Shown: positions 1 through 9,556, numbered from the stretch's first letter. The stretch: 21,371 nt of DNA from Bacteroidota bacterium (GCA_010027395.1 RGVD01000016.1:1-21371), one strand, 5' to 3'. Numbers and translations are program-made. The notes: generated by a model from the sequence alone, not told the origin.

Positions 1-455
1 AAAGTTTTATTGTAGAAGGCAAAGGCAAGAATCTATACTACCACAATATTGTTAAGCCTCAGCAAATGATAGCCGCTAAAGTGATATACAATGCCGTTTT
101 GAACATCCTATTAGCGATTGCTTGTTTGTCTGTTTACGTGCTTCTCATGGGTAACCCCGTTCAAGATTTGTTGTTTTATTCAATTTGCGTATTACTTGGT
201 AGCGTTGGCTTTTCATCTACTTTCACCATGCTTTCTGCCATTGCTTCCAAAGCCAATAACAGCCACCTTTTGATGCCTGTATTAAGTTTTCCCATCATCG
301 TGCCTATGTTGCTTGTATTGGTGAAGGCCTGCAAAAAAGCAATGGATGGCTTGGATACAAGTTTATTGTACGAAGACATAGGAGTATTGATGATGATCAA
401 TATTATGATTGTTGCCTTGGCCTATATCCTTTTTCCGTTTTTGTGGAAGGAGTGA
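1..455 (+). CDS. ccmB: Haem exporter membrane subunit CcmB, 3' part (5' end outside window)
   Basis: This is the C-terminal part of the membrane permease of the CcmAB haem ABC exporter, which acts at the inner membrane in cytochrome c maturation. The reading frame is already open at the window edge: codons from base 3 read SFIVEGKGKNLYYHNIVKPQ before the first internal ATG at 66. That stretch resembles the CcmB segment in which a Leu-Tyr-Tyr and a conserved Pro precede a membrane helix. At least three hydrophobic helices follow (around bases 90-165, 170-240 and 270-330), with a last one ending near the C-terminal FLWKE. The internal ATG at 66 is therefore not the gene start, and the gene is cut by the window rather than broken. 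No other ccm gene is visible downstream; a lipoprotein gene follows after 97 bases. Recognition is by family resemblance of a short fragment, so the family is likely but not certain. Confidence 0.8.
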   Translation, partial: SFIVEGKGKNLYYHNIVKPQQMIAAKVIYNAVLNILLAIACLSVYVLLMGNPVQDLLFYSICVLLGSVGFSSTFTMLSAIASKANNSHLLMPVLSFPIIVPMLLVLVKACKKAMDGLDTSLLYEDIGVLMMINIMIVALAYILFPFLWKE

Positions 456-552
456 GAGAATTAGGAATGAAGGATTGTTAATGAGGTTGAGAAGTCAAAT
501 CTGAGATGATTCAAAAAATGGCTTGCCATAAAAAAATATATTTGTAGGTGCA

Positions 553-1971
553 ATGAGAAAAATACCCATATTACTTTCCTTCATACTTTTATCAGCACTA
601 TTTGCATGTAAAACCCAATTCATTCAAGCTCCTAAACCCATTGATGTGGCCTATGTGGCACCGGTAAAACAAAACTCTTTTATTGGTTTACCCATACATA
701 TTAGTACCAATGGAATGGCAGCATCTATCAATAAAAAATTCCAAGTAGAAATTTATAAAGACGACAAGTTTGACGACAATGCCAATGATAATTTAAAGTT
801 AACAGTACTAAAAAGAAATAATTTTATAGTAAGTACGTCAACTGATGGAATCAGTATTACTGCACCTTTGCATATTGACTTTGTCTATAACTTAAAGGCT
901 TTTGGTGCTATTGAAAAGCCCATTAGCCAATCTTTAAACCTTACCGTTATTTTTAATACCACACCATCCATAGACAGGGATTGGAACTTGAAACTAAACA
1001 GCAAAGGCAAAATAGCATGGGATGATTTGCCAGTAATTAATCTGGGCATTACAACTTTAAACTTGCCTGATTTATTTGGAAGTATTATTCAAGGACAGGT
1101 AAATAAAATGGCCATAAAAATTGATCAAGAGGCCTCTAAGAATATGGACATTAAAAAGATAGTAGGGGAGGCTTATAAAAATTTATCTGAACCTATCCTT
1201 CTCGATTCTACTCAAAAGGCATGGCTTCTTATCAACCCAAAGAGTATTTTTATTACACCCATTACTTACACAAATGAAGAAATGTTACTTAAGTTAGGAA
1301 TAAACAGCATGATAGAATTGGTGTCGGGTTACAAACCCAAGAACGATTCTTTCTCAACAAGTCTTCCTCCATTGCGCCAAGCAAATAGTTTTAATGATCA
1401 AGTGAAAATAAATTTATCGGCCAATATTTCTTTTGATCAAATCAATGAAAAATTAGCCCAACAGTTTGTAGAGAAGCCCATGCTGCTTGAAGGAGATGAA
1501 TATAAAATCAATATTAAAGACGCTAAAGCCTATCCTTATGGAAATAAAATTATGCTAGCATTGAATGTGGATGGAAAAATATCGAAAGGTAAATTAGGAA
1601 AGGGAATTAAAGGAATTGTATATGCGGTTGGCATTCCAAATTATAATGCAATCACCAAAAGTTTAGAGGTAAAACAATTTGATTTTGATATCAAAACACG
1701 CGATATTTTATTGAAGAGTGCTACATGGCTTTTAAATTCTAAAAAATTCCGTGAAAGCATCGAAAAACAAATGATTTTCTCAATCGCGACACAGTTAAAT
1801 GATGCTAAAAAATCAGCGAATGATGCCATAGATAAAAAGTGGTTAGACCTATTAGATTTGAGTGGCACAATTAGCAAAATTGAGCTTGCAGGAATTTACA
1901 TAAGCCCCAAAAATTTAAATATCAATATTACTACTGAAGGCACTTTGAAAGTTTCACTAACTGGATTTTAA
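553..1971 (+). CDS. DUF4403 family lipoprotein
   Basis: A 472-residue predicted lipoprotein of unknown function. The N terminus MRKIPILLSFILLSALFAC is a typical lipoprotein signal: two positive residues, a hydrophobic core, then the lipobox LFAC with Cys19 as the expected lipidation site. It would thus be anchored to the inner or outer membrane. The rest is soluble beta-rich sequence with paired similar halves, each having an 'INISANISFDQINEKL'-like strand-helix pattern (near residues 45-65 and 280-305). This matches DUF4403, a family proposed to be a bacterial relative of TULIP-type lipid-binding proteins; I recall this link from the literature and cannot test it here. The gene stands alone on the plus strand. 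Its stop lies 2 bases from the stop of the convergent adenosyltransferase gene, with no terminator hairpin between them. The function is open; binding a lipid or hydrophobic ligand is an inference. Confidence 0.8.
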   Translation: MRKIPILLSFILLSALFACKTQFIQAPKPIDVAYVAPVKQNSFIGLPIHISTNGMAASINKKFQVEIYKDDKFDDNANDNLKLTVLKRNNFIVSTSTDGISITAPLHIDFVYNLKAFGAIEKPISQSLNLTVIFNTTPSIDRDWNLKLNSKGKIAWDDLPVINLGITTLNLPDLFGSIIQGQVNKMAIKIDQEASKNMDIKKIVGEAYKNLSEPILLDSTQKAWLLINPKSIFITPITYTNEEMLLKLGINSMIELVSGYKPKNDSFSTSLPPLRQANSFNDQVKINLSANISFDQINEKLAQQFVEKPMLLEGDEYKINIKDAKAYPYGNKIMLALNVDGKISKGKLGKGIKGIVYAVGIPNYNAITKSLEVKQFDFDIKTRDILLKSATWLLNSKKFRESIEKQMIFSIATQLNDAKKSANDAIDKKWLDLLDLSGTISKIELAGIYISPKNLNINITTEGTLKVSLTGF

Positions 1972-1973
1972 AA

Positions 1974-2528
1974 CTACATTCTGGGCTTCCATTCAATCTC
2001 GCTTGCCTTGAAATCGTAGATGATTTTTCGGCTAAGAATGAATAAATAATCACTTAAACGGTTCAGATAGATTTGTACAATTTCGGGCACTTCAGTTTCA
2101 TTTGATAAATGCACTACCAGGCGCTCAGCCCTGCGGCATACGCATCTTGCAATGTGACAATAAGATGCAACAGTATGACCACCAGGCAGAATAAAACTTT
2201 TCAATTCAGGTAGTTCAGCATCCATTTTATCCATTTCAAACTCCAGCAATTCGATATCGCTTTGGTGCAAATCAGGAATCTTCATTTTAGATTTTTCCGG
2301 ATCACTTGCTAGCAAGCTCCCGATGGTAAATAGCCTATCTTGAATTTCATTAAGCGTTGGCAAAGCATGGCTTAGAGGCAAACTATCCTTCACCAAACCT
2401 ATATATGAATTTAATTCATCAATCGTTCCGTAGCTCTCTATTCTTAAATGGTATTTTGGTACGCGCACACCACCAATAAGTGATGTTTCTCCTTTATCGC
2501 CTGTTTTGGTATATATTTTAAATGTCAT
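1974..2528 (-). CDS. PduO-type ATP:cob(I)alamin adenosyltransferase
   Basis: This enzyme transfers the adenosyl group of ATP to cob(I)alamin, making coenzyme B12 (adenosylcobalamin) in the cytosol. The 184-residue length fits the single-domain PduO/MMAB family. Family hallmarks are visible: the N-terminal ATP-binding stretch YTKTGDKGETSLIGG (residues 6-20), the tail of the second motif FILPGG (112-117), the ARCVCRRAER helix (127-136) carrying the conserved arginines, and the C-terminal NRLSDYLF motif (156-163). It lies 39 bases downstream of the large PKD protein gene on the same strand, so it could be the last gene of an ispG-PKD-adenosyltransferase transcript, although the three have no common pathway. 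No B12-dependent enzyme or riboswitch is visible nearby. The assignment to the PduO-type rather than the CobA or EutT types is clear from the motifs. Confidence 0.93.
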   Translation of the reverse strand: MTFKIYTKTGDKGETSLIGGVRVPKYHLRIESYGTIDELNSYIGLVKDSLPLSHALPTLNEIQDRLFTIGSLLASDPEKSKMKIPDLHQSDIELLEFEMDKMDAELPELKSFILPGGHTVASYCHIARCVCRRAERLVVHLSNETEVPEIVQIYLNRLSDYLFILSRKIIYDFKASEIEWKPRM

Positions 2529-2567
2529 TACTTATCAATACACGAGTTGATGTTAAATTGTTTTATT

Positions 2568-5500
2568 TTATCTGATTAAAGTAATTGTACCGCGTTCTTG
2601 GTTATCTGAATTTTGTCCCAAGAAACGGTATTTGAATATGTAGAAATAAGTTCCAGCCGCACATTCAGCACCTGTGTTTTGAACTTTTCCATTCCAGTTA
2701 TTGCCGTCATTTCCAAGCCCATCTTTACTTGACTCAAACACCAAATCACCCCATCGATTGTAAATATTTAATTCGTATTTGCCGATTCCTTTTAAGTCAA
2801 AATCTAAAGCATCGTTTTTACCATCACCATCTGGGCTAAATACATTATATAGTTTAACTCCCTTGCTGAAAGGGTATATTTTCTTGCAAATTGTATCTCT
2901 GCATCCTCTAGTACTTGCAACTGCCAAGCATATTTTTACACTGTCTGAAGAAGATAAAAAATTGCTGTAATCAAAACTTGGATTTTCATCTTTTGATGTA
3001 TTTTGACTTCCTGCTGCTGGAGCCCCAAAATTCCAGCTAAATTCAGTCGCTCCAATACTTGAATTATTAAAATTGAATATCGGATTTTTACTTTCATCAA
3101 TGGTAAAATTTGCTTTAACACTTTGCGCATAAACAGTTTTACTAGGCGTGTCAATACAAGAAATATTTTGTGTTGTGTGCCCGATTAATTTGATTAGATA
3201 AGACCCTGGCTTAATATATGAAGTTATGATTGTTTTCTCTGATGTATCCGCAAAACGAGTGCTATTGTCACCAAAATCCAAAGTGTAATTTCCATAGACT
3301 GGATCAATACTTGAGACAATATTGAACCTCTCGTTTACACAAACCGTATCAGGTGCTGTGAAACTCAAATAAGGCCTATCAACAACCCTCACGAGGAACT
3401 TTTGAGAATTTGGATTTAATGAATCAGGAAAAGAAGCAACGCAATTTTGGAAGTTACCTGTAACTGGGTTGAATACATTTTCGCTACCATACAAACGAAG
3501 TTTGTATATCCCAGCTTGGCTAAATACAAATGTTACATTGGTGTCTTTTTGGGTTGAAATTACTGAGTTTACAGGGCCTCTTGCTGTCCAAATCCAATCG
3601 TTTATTTGTCTTCCTGTTGTATTCTTCAAGGTAATGCTAACAGGATTACAACCAAAAGTATCACCTTTCAAAATGCCAAAAGATGGGTTTGGACCTCTTA
3701 ATTCAATATTCATGTAGGCGGTATCTAAACAGCCATTGTCTGCTTCAATGGCTATATAGGCCTCATATTTTCCATTGGCAGTATATTCGTGAATAGGTTC
3801 ATCAACAAATGCTTCATCTTTATTATCTCCAAAATTCCAAGTTTTTTTAATAATACTCGCGTATGCTGCATCACCATATAAGGCAGAAGAATCAACCACA
3901 AAACTTGAGTCTGAAAATAAGGCTACTTTTGGAGCACAAACATAGAGTTGCTGCATATTTTTAATGGACGCTTTTAAATCAGCTATTTTTAATGGATCAG
4001 ATTTAACAAGCGTATCAAAACAATTTAAGCTATCTTTAGCTATTAGTGTTATGGTATAATTACCAACCTTATTCAAATAGAATTTGGGTTTGCCTCCTGT
4101 ATAAATAAATCCACTTTTATTAATTTGCCACCACATTTTTTCTTTTCCATGTGAAGCCCTGCTTGTATCTCCCCAAAAATTAGTATTTGAATTAAAGTAA
4201 TTTACCGAATCGAGCAATTGAACAGAATCACCTAAACATAAAATGGGCTTGGAGTAGTTAATTGATTTTTGAAATCCTAAACTAATGGTGGTGTCAAATC
4301 TTTCAGTACAAGTTTTTCTATTAATTAATTGAAGTGAAATCGAATAAAGACCTTGGCTACTAATAACTTTGGAACATGATTTTATTATCGAATCAGTTTT
4401 GGCAAAAAATTGATTAGAAATTAAATTCCCTTCTACATACCATAAAGCTTGTGTAAGGCTATCTTGAATACTATCTCTTGCATTTAGTTTTAAAGTATAA
4501 GGTTGGCAAGTACCAATAACCTTCACATCAATGGCCGGCTTAATCTCAATAATATTTAGCAGGTTGTGATACCATGCTGTATCATAGCAGCTACCATTTT
4601 TAATAATTAATCCAACGGTAACCCAACCTTTAGGGTCAGTAATTTTCGAGTAAGTTATTGGAAAAGTATATTTGGTTGAGTCAACTATTATCCACTTACC
4701 TTTAGAATCAGCTGAATCAGCCATAATCCAAGTGGCATTTCGAGAACATGTGGGAAGTGTTTCTGTAAAATCAAATTCTATTGCCGAACCTATGCATGGT
4801 TTCCCTTTCCAAATTAACCCCTTTCTTTTTGGCGTTTCAAGTGGTCCAGGTTTTGCATTGGGAGGCGTTAAACTAATATTTACACTATCTACACTCAAAC
4901 ATCCAGTATTCATATCGCTTAAAGTTAAGGACATTTTATAACACTGATCTTTTGTGGCATTAAAAAGGTGTTTTACTCTAATTGAATCTTTAGAATACCT
5001 GCAATTAAGGCCTATGTTAATATTATTTTTTGTATCTAGTGTGCAAGGTGGGGCAAAGGGATCTCCAAAGTCCCATAGTCTTTTAATAGCATTATTATAA
5101 TAACAAGAGCCATCAAGATTAGGTGTTATAACAAATACAGTATCATTTCCATGACATTGGTTTAGGTTTTGAGGAGGTTTGCTTCCATCATAAATTCTAG
5201 AAATAGGACCAAGTACTTCAAAGACTGTATCTAATGTTTTTGAACAATTTTTATAACTCATTAAGAGTCGAATTTTATACTTACCACATGAAAATTTATC
5301 TTTATTGGAATTCGAGATAGAGTAGGTTGGATTATTTGTTGTTTCAAAAATGATATCGTTTTGATTTAAAATATTCCAGGTATAATTTATATCAGGGTCC
5401 GGGTCCTCGGGAGTAAATAAATAGTTTAGTTTACTGAAACATTTACTTGAATTTGATATGTTGATTTTACTGCCAAGCTTAACGTTTTTGATTTGTTCAC

Positions 5501-6347
5501 CCTCAAAAACAAGAGAACAACCATCAATATTTACGATGGTGAGTTTAGGAATAAATTTACCTGTTTTTGCATAAGTATGTTTTAGATTCGTCCATTTTGC
5601 TCCTGAGGAATCGATGATTCCATCACCAAAATCCCAATATATTTTTTTTGCTTGGCTTTGAGGAAATTGACTCGTATTAACAAAAGTGGCAAAGACAGTG
5701 TCGCATTTACCAGTTGTTACTACGCTAAAACTTAGGGATTGCATAGCAGTAAATATGATAACTGAATCGGTTTTTTCTAGTCGACTTATGCAATTGTTGC
5801 TGTCCGTAATTTCTAGCACTATGGAGTACTTGCGACCAAATGGATCAGAATAACTATGACAATAATCTGTTGTTGAAATATCTGAATTATTAATAAAAGT
5901 TCCATCATCCCATAAAATCAATCTACTTTTAATACCAAGGCTATTCAGACCCTTAGTAGATAAATCCTTTATACAAATTTGGTTATCCTTATTGCATTGT
6001 ATTTTGGGTGATGTGAAGTTAAACTTGGCATTTGGTTTCCTAAAAACGGTAATGGTAGGTGATATCACATCACAGGTTTGAGCATTTGTGAAAACAATGC
6101 GCAGAGTAGGTGTATAAACGCCAGGGGCTAGATATAAATGTGAGTTATTCAGTGATACTGTTCCAACTGTGGCATCACCAAAATTCCAATTAAAACTTTG
6201 AACGGTTAAACCTGTATTGTAAGTAACAGTGAAAGAAACAGTATTACCCAGACAAACAACAGAATTGCTAACTTGTATAGCGCAATTCTGGGCAGCAGTC
6301 CACAAAGGGAAAATAAATAAAAATAAATAAAGTAATCTTTTATTCAT
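2568..6347 (-). CDS. Large secreted PKD-repeat protein with T9SS type B (gliding motility) C-terminal sorting domain
   Basis: A 1259-residue surface or secreted protein. The ATG at 6347 is chosen because it gives a clean signal peptide (MNKRLLYLFLFIFPLWTAAQ, cleavage near residue 20). The reading frame stays open upstream to 6458, but that extension overlaps the end of ispG and would bury the signal peptide. The body has several PKD-like modules, recognisable by W-x-F-G-D strands (WNFGD near residue 54, then further WDFGDG, WDFGD, WNFGD and LDFGD copies) followed by H-x-Y/G-x-Y strands. Cysteines are frequent, suggesting disulfides. The last ~98 residues (VFSPDGDGKNDALDF ... YNRWGDLVFES ... 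GTYFYIFKY) form the CHU_C/type B sorting domain that directs export by the type IX system and surface attachment. Role (adhesin, matrix or gliding-related) cannot be told. It sits 89 bases downstream of ispG. Confidence 0.92.
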   Translation of the reverse strand: MNKRLLYLFLFIFPLWTAAQNCAIQVSNSVVCLGNTVSFTVTYNTGLTVQSFNWNFGDATVGTVSLNNSHLYLAPGVYTPTLRIVFTNAQTCDVISPTITVFRKPNAKFNFTSPKIQCNKDNQICIKDLSTKGLNSLGIKSRLILWDDGTFINNSDISTTDYCHSYSDPFGRKYSIVLEITDSNNCISRLEKTDSVIIFTAMQSLSFSVVTTGKCDTVFATFVNTSQFPQSQAKKIYWDFGDGIIDSSGAKWTNLKHTYAKTGKFIPKLTIVNIDGCSLVFEGEQIKNVKLGSKINISNSSKCFSKLNYLFTPEDPDPDINYTWNILNQNDIIFETTNNPTYSISNSNKDKFSCGKYKIRLLMSYKNCSKTLDTVFEVLGPISRIYDGSKPPQNLNQCHGNDTVFVITPNLDGSCYYNNAIKRLWDFGDPFAPPCTLDTKNNINIGLNCRYSKDSIRVKHLFNATKDQCYKMSLTLSDMNTGCLSVDSVNISLTPPNAKPGPLETPKRKGLIWKGKPCIGSAIEFDFTETLPTCSRNATWIMADSADSKGKWIIVDSTKYTFPITYSKITDPKGWVTVGLIIKNGSCYDTAWYHNLLNIIEIKPAIDVKVIGTCQPYTLKLNARDSIQDSLTQALWYVEGNLISNQFFAKTDSIIKSCSKVISSQGLYSISLQLINRKTCTERFDTTISLGFQKSINYSKPILCLGDSVQLLDSVNYFNSNTNFWGDTSRASHGKEKMWWQINKSGFIYTGGKPKFYLNKVGNYTITLIAKDSLNCFDTLVKSDPLKIADLKASIKNMQQLYVCAPKVALFSDSSFVVDSSALYGDAAYASIIKKTWNFGDNKDEAFVDEPIHEYTANGKYEAYIAIEADNGCLDTAYMNIELRGPNPSFGILKGDTFGCNPVSITLKNTTGRQINDWIWTARGPVNSVISTQKDTNVTFVFSQAGIYKLRLYGSENVFNPVTGNFQNCVASFPDSLNPNSQKFLVRVVDRPYLSFTAPDTVCVNERFNIVSSIDPVYGNYTLDFGDNSTRFADTSEKTIITSYIKPGSYLIKLIGHTTQNISCIDTPSKTVYAQSVKANFTIDESKNPIFNFNNSSIGATEFSWNFGAPAAGSQNTSKDENPSFDYSNFLSSSDSVKICLAVASTRGCRDTICKKIYPFSKGVKLYNVFSPDGDGKNDALDFDLKGIGKYELNIYNRWGDLVFESSKDGLGNDGNNWNGKVQNTGAECAAGTYFYIFKYRFLGQNSDNQERGTITLIR

Positions 6348-6436
6348 AACGAGACAAATGATGAGGCAATATAATCCAAAGTCAATGTTTTTATAACATT
6401 TGTATGCTTTGCTAGAAAATTTACCGAAATAGTAGA

Positions 6437-8425
6437 CTAAATTACGGTTTCTACCCAATCACCATTGTTCCTAATTAGGTCTATCAGTTCATTTACAGCG
6501 TTTTCACTAGGTATGTTTCGCTTTACCACTTCTTTGCCTTTGTAAAGAGTGATTTTACCAATGCCACTTCCAACATATCCATAATCAGCGTCAGCCATTT
6601 CTCCAGGTCCATTTACTATGCAACCCATAATTGCAATTTTAATACCTTTAAGATGGTCTGTTCTTTTTCTAATCATTGCTGTTGTTTCTTGTAAATCAAA
6701 CAAGGTGCGACCACAACTTGGACAGCTTATATACTCAGTTTTGGAAATACGTGTTCTTGCCGCCTGTAAGATACCAAAACAAATTTCATTAACCCTATTC
6801 ATTGAGACTTGGGAAGCATCAACTAACAAACCATCTCCAAATCCATCAATCAATAATGCGCCAATATCTGTTGAGGCAAAAAGCATAAAGTGTTCTTCAT
6901 CTTCATGGTAAATAGGGTTGATGATAACCGGATTATTTATTTGTTGTGATTGTAATTTTAAAAATGCACTTCTAAACTCACGCATTGGTTTATTTTCATC
7001 ATTGCAAAGAATCAAAACCAAATTTTTATGTTCTTTAAGTTTATTTAAAAAAATATCATTTATCTCATTCGTATTGGCTTTTACAAAATTTAAGGTTTTT
7101 GATGAAGAGCTAAAATTAGTTAAAAACTCGCTGGCATTGTGCATTGGGTATGCATTACTTTTATCAGAAACTACATTCCAAGTATCAATATCATAAATGG
7201 CTTTAAGGCCCATTGGCAACATAAAATCAACCTTGGTTTTTCCTAAGTAAATATAATCTGCGCCCATATCACTCATATGCCATTTGTCTAAGTTTGCATC
7301 ATACAAATGACCAATTGCTTTTAGGTCTTCAGGATTAACTTTTTCAAATGTCGCATAATTGGCAATTACTCGCGGCACTTGACTTTTCCCTATATTATAA
7401 ACTTCTATACTTTCTCTTTTTGTGTAGTAAAAAGGATTAAAGAATGAATGATAAGTTTCGTCTTTTTTTGAAATATTTTCAGTTTGTTTTTCATATCTAG
7501 CAATCAATTTTTTAGCTACTGGTACTTCAAATTCCGGGTCTTCTGTTAAAGAAACCCTAACAGTATCTCCTATACCATCTTCAAGTAAAGTGCCAATTCC
7601 AAGGGCTGATTTTATTCTTCCGTCATCACCATCTCCGGCTTCTGTTACACCTAAATGTAATGGATATGCTCCTGATAAATCATCTCCATTTGGCATGTTA
7701 CGTTTTGCAAGTCCATTTTTCATGGTTTTTACCAAGAGCCTGTATGCTTGCACCATCACCTGCGGATTTGAAGATTTCATAGATAAGACAATATTGTGAT
7801 AGTTCTCATCTTCACAAATTCTCAAAAATTCCATTGCACTTTCAACCATTCCAAGAGGCGTATCACCATAGCGGCTCATAATGCGGTCACTTAAACTACC
7901 ATGATTGGTGCCTATTCGCATAGCAGTTCCATATTCTTTGCAAATTTTCACTAATGGAGTAAATTTTTCTCTTATTCTCTCCAATTCCTCTTGGTAATCA
8001 GCATCAGTGTATTCAATTAGATTAAATTTCTTTTTGTCTGCATAGTTGCCAGGATTCACACGCACTTTTTCTACAATTTTGGCAGCCAATTCAGCGGCAT
8101 TTGGGGTGAAATGAATATCTGCCACCAAGGGAACTTTAATCCCTCGCTTTTGCAATTCTTTCTTTATTTCAGCTAAATTTTGAGCTTCATTTATACTTGG
8201 AGCAGTAAGTCGCACCAATTGACAACCTGCATTTACCATTCGAATTATCTGATCAACTGAACCCATTGTATCCATGGTATCAGTAGTAGTCATGCTTTGC
8301 GGCAAAATTGGATGTTCACTGCCAAGCATCATATCACCTAGTTTAACGGTTAATGTTTTTCTTCGTTTATAATTTACAAGGCTATCGCAATAGCCTAAAA
8401 CATTGTTTAAGTTCTCTATGTTCAT
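6437..8425 (-). CDS. ispG: (E)-4-hydroxy-3-methylbut-2-enyl-diphosphate synthase, long three-domain form
   Basis: IspG/GcpE catalyses the penultimate step of the MEP (non-mevalonate) isoprenoid pathway, the reductive ring opening of methylerythritol cyclodiphosphate to HMBPP, using a [4Fe-4S] cluster. At 662 residues it is the long form known from plants, chlamydiae and Bacteroidota, with an extra domain between the TIM barrel and the cluster domain. The barrel region includes LPQSMTTTDTMDT (about residues 42-54), VADIHFTPNAAE and RIGTNHGSLSDR. Cluster ligands are Cys568 and Cys571 (CPSCG) and Cys602 (MGCIVNGPGE), with the catalytic Glu609 in the same motif. All key residues are present. A good Bacteroidota-type -7 box lies about 20 bases upstream of the ATG. 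No other MEP gene is in the window. The PKD gene follows in the same direction. Confidence 0.97.
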   Translation of the reverse strand: MNIENLNNVLGYCDSLVNYKRRKTLTVKLGDMMLGSEHPILPQSMTTTDTMDTMGSVDQIIRMVNAGCQLVRLTAPSINEAQNLAEIKKELQKRGIKVPLVADIHFTPNAAELAAKIVEKVRVNPGNYADKKKFNLIEYTDADYQEELERIREKFTPLVKICKEYGTAMRIGTNHGSLSDRIMSRYGDTPLGMVESAMEFLRICEDENYHNIVLSMKSSNPQVMVQAYRLLVKTMKNGLAKRNMPNGDDLSGAYPLHLGVTEAGDGDDGRIKSALGIGTLLEDGIGDTVRVSLTEDPEFEVPVAKKLIARYEKQTENISKKDETYHSFFNPFYYTKRESIEVYNIGKSQVPRVIANYATFEKVNPEDLKAIGHLYDANLDKWHMSDMGADYIYLGKTKVDFMLPMGLKAIYDIDTWNVVSDKSNAYPMHNASEFLTNFSSSSKTLNFVKANTNEINDIFLNKLKEHKNLVLILCNDENKPMREFRSAFLKLQSQQINNPVIINPIYHEDEEHFMLFASTDIGALLIDGFGDGLLVDASQVSMNRVNEICFGILQAARTRISKTEYISCPSCGRTLFDLQETTAMIRKRTDHLKGIKIAIMGCIVNGPGEMADADYGYVGSGIGKITLYKGKEVVKRNIPSENAVNELIDLIRNNGDWVETVI

Positions 8426-8857
8426 TAGGTAAAAAAATACAGGTTCAAATGTAGTTTATTCTTGCATTGTTCTAAAATAGCAACAAGATTTGTTTATTCT
8501 TGTTTTATAAATCAAAGCTATCTAACTATGTCTTTGTTTGGTAGATACAATAGTTGTTGCTAAAATTCCACAAAGTATCTTATTGATTTTTGTAACTTGC
8601 ATCAAGCTTTTGATAATTCCTCTCGCTAATTTCAAAATGACTAATCAATAAAGTATTTTATTTTAAATAAAAAGAAAACAACAGGCATACATGTGTAAGC
8701 GGTTGATAGTGTTAAAACCCAAGGATTCTATCGACAATTGTTTTAATGCGAAATCCTGAAAAATATAAAGATAGATTTAAGTTGTTATTAAAAAACCAGA
8801 TAAAAATAAAGCGTATTTCTTTTTCCATAACTTGCTTCAATTATTAAATTTTTAAAA
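8426..8857. other. 432-base divergent intergenic region
   Basis: This AT-rich stretch separates the divergent ispG and DUF1003 genes. It holds the ispG promoter candidate at its left end. I see no convincing promoter for the DUF1003 gene: near matches to TAnnTTTG such as TAGATTTA around 8771 lack a -33 partner. Two short reading frames in the right half (22 codons from the ATG at 8691 and 33 codons from about 8747) have no start signals or family resemblance and are not called. No tRNA-like fold, riboswitch motif or tandem repeat was recognised. Confidence 0.5.
8446..8477 (-). promoter_or_regulatory. Predicted promoter of ispG
   Basis: Read on the minus strand, bases 8453-8446 are TACATTTG, an exact match to the Bacteroidota -7 consensus TAnnTTTG. 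A TTTTAG that could act as a weak -33 element lies 18 bases upstream (8477-8472). The box ends 20 bases before the ispG ATG at 8425, which gives a 5' leader of about 14 bases. The same box-to-ATG distance is seen at the XRE gene near 21159. The -33 element is poor, so this is a moderate call. Confidence 0.45.
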
Positions 8858-9556
8858 ATGAGTACTACCAAATTTAATTGTGCTATCAATCATAAACCTT
8901 ATTCCATTTCGCAATTGAAGCCAAGTGATAGCATTGGCGATTCATTAATGGATTTTATTAAAAGCAAAGGGATGACAATAAATCAAGGTGAATTTATTTC
9001 AATAGATGCTTATTTGGGATTGCGCTCCGAGCAACTTCGTTTGCAGATTGCGGATGAAAAAGGTGCGTTGACTAAACTAGAAAATGAGGTGATGGATAGT
9101 ATAAATGCGGATGAGTTGCTTTCAGCTGATTTAGCCGATGAGCAAAGTAATAGCTCGTATGGCGAGAAGCTCAGTGATAAAATTGCGAGTTTTGGTGGGA
9201 GTTGGGCCTTTATTATCGCCTTTTTCATGGTAATAATGGCTTGGATACTTGCTAATTCTGTTATTTTAACCAATCCAAGTTTTGATCCTTATCCTTTTAT
9301 TTTGCTTAATTTGGTTTTATCGTGCATTGCTGCTGTGCAAGCGCCCATTATTATGATGAGTCAAAATAGACAGGAAAGCAGAGATAGAATGAGGTCGAAA
9401 AATGATTATAAAGTAAATCTGAAATCTGAATTGGAGGTTAGGATGCTTCATGAAAAAGTGGATTTTATCCTACATCATCAAGGTGAACATTTACATGAAT
9501 TACAAAGTCAGATTTTAGAGCTAAATCAATTATTAGTTAAGCAAATAGTTAAATAA
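8858..9556 (+). CDS. DUF1003 domain membrane protein
   Basis: A 232-residue inner-membrane protein of unknown function. Residues 1-60 contain a short N-terminal module (CAINHKPYSISQLKPSD) with one cysteine at position 8. Two membrane helices follow, about 115-137 (FGGSWAFIIAFFMVIMAW) and 145-166 (PYPFILLNLVLSCIAAVQ), joined by a short loop with NPSFDPYPF. This GGSW ... FDPYPFILLNLVLS ... QAPIIMMSQNRQ pattern is the DUF1003 signature. After the second helix comes a charged RQESRDRMRSKNDY segment and a predicted coiled coil to the C terminus (about 186-232), so the protein may oligomerise. It is divergent from ispG and has no same-strand partner; 196 bases separate its stop from the next gene's stop. 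The family is certain; its biochemical role is not known to me. Confidence 0.9.
   Translation: MSTTKFNCAINHKPYSISQLKPSDSIGDSLMDFIKSKGMTINQGEFISIDAYLGLRSEQLRLQIADEKGALTKLENEVMDSINADELLSADLADEQSNSSYGEKLSDKIASFGGSWAFIIAFFMVIMAWILANSVILTNPSFDPYPFILLNLVLSCIAAVQAPIIMMSQNRQESRDRMRSKNDYKVNLKSELEVRMLHEKVDFILHHQGEHLHELQSQILELNQLLVKQIVK

Noticed and set aside
537..544. TATATTTG, an exact -7 promoter box in front of the DUF4403 gene
   Set aside because: It ends only 8 bases before the ATG at 553, too close for the usual leader, and has no -33 partner at the right distance; elsewhere in the window the distance is about 20-28 bases.
6348..6458. Longer N terminus for the PKD protein gene (start at 6458)
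   Set aside because: It would overlap the end of ispG and put about 37 residues in front of a clear signal peptide; the ATG at 6347 is better.
8691..8849. Two short reading frames of 22 and 33 codons in the ispG upstream gap
   Set aside because: No start signals, no hydrophobic or domain pattern, and very short; treated as chance.
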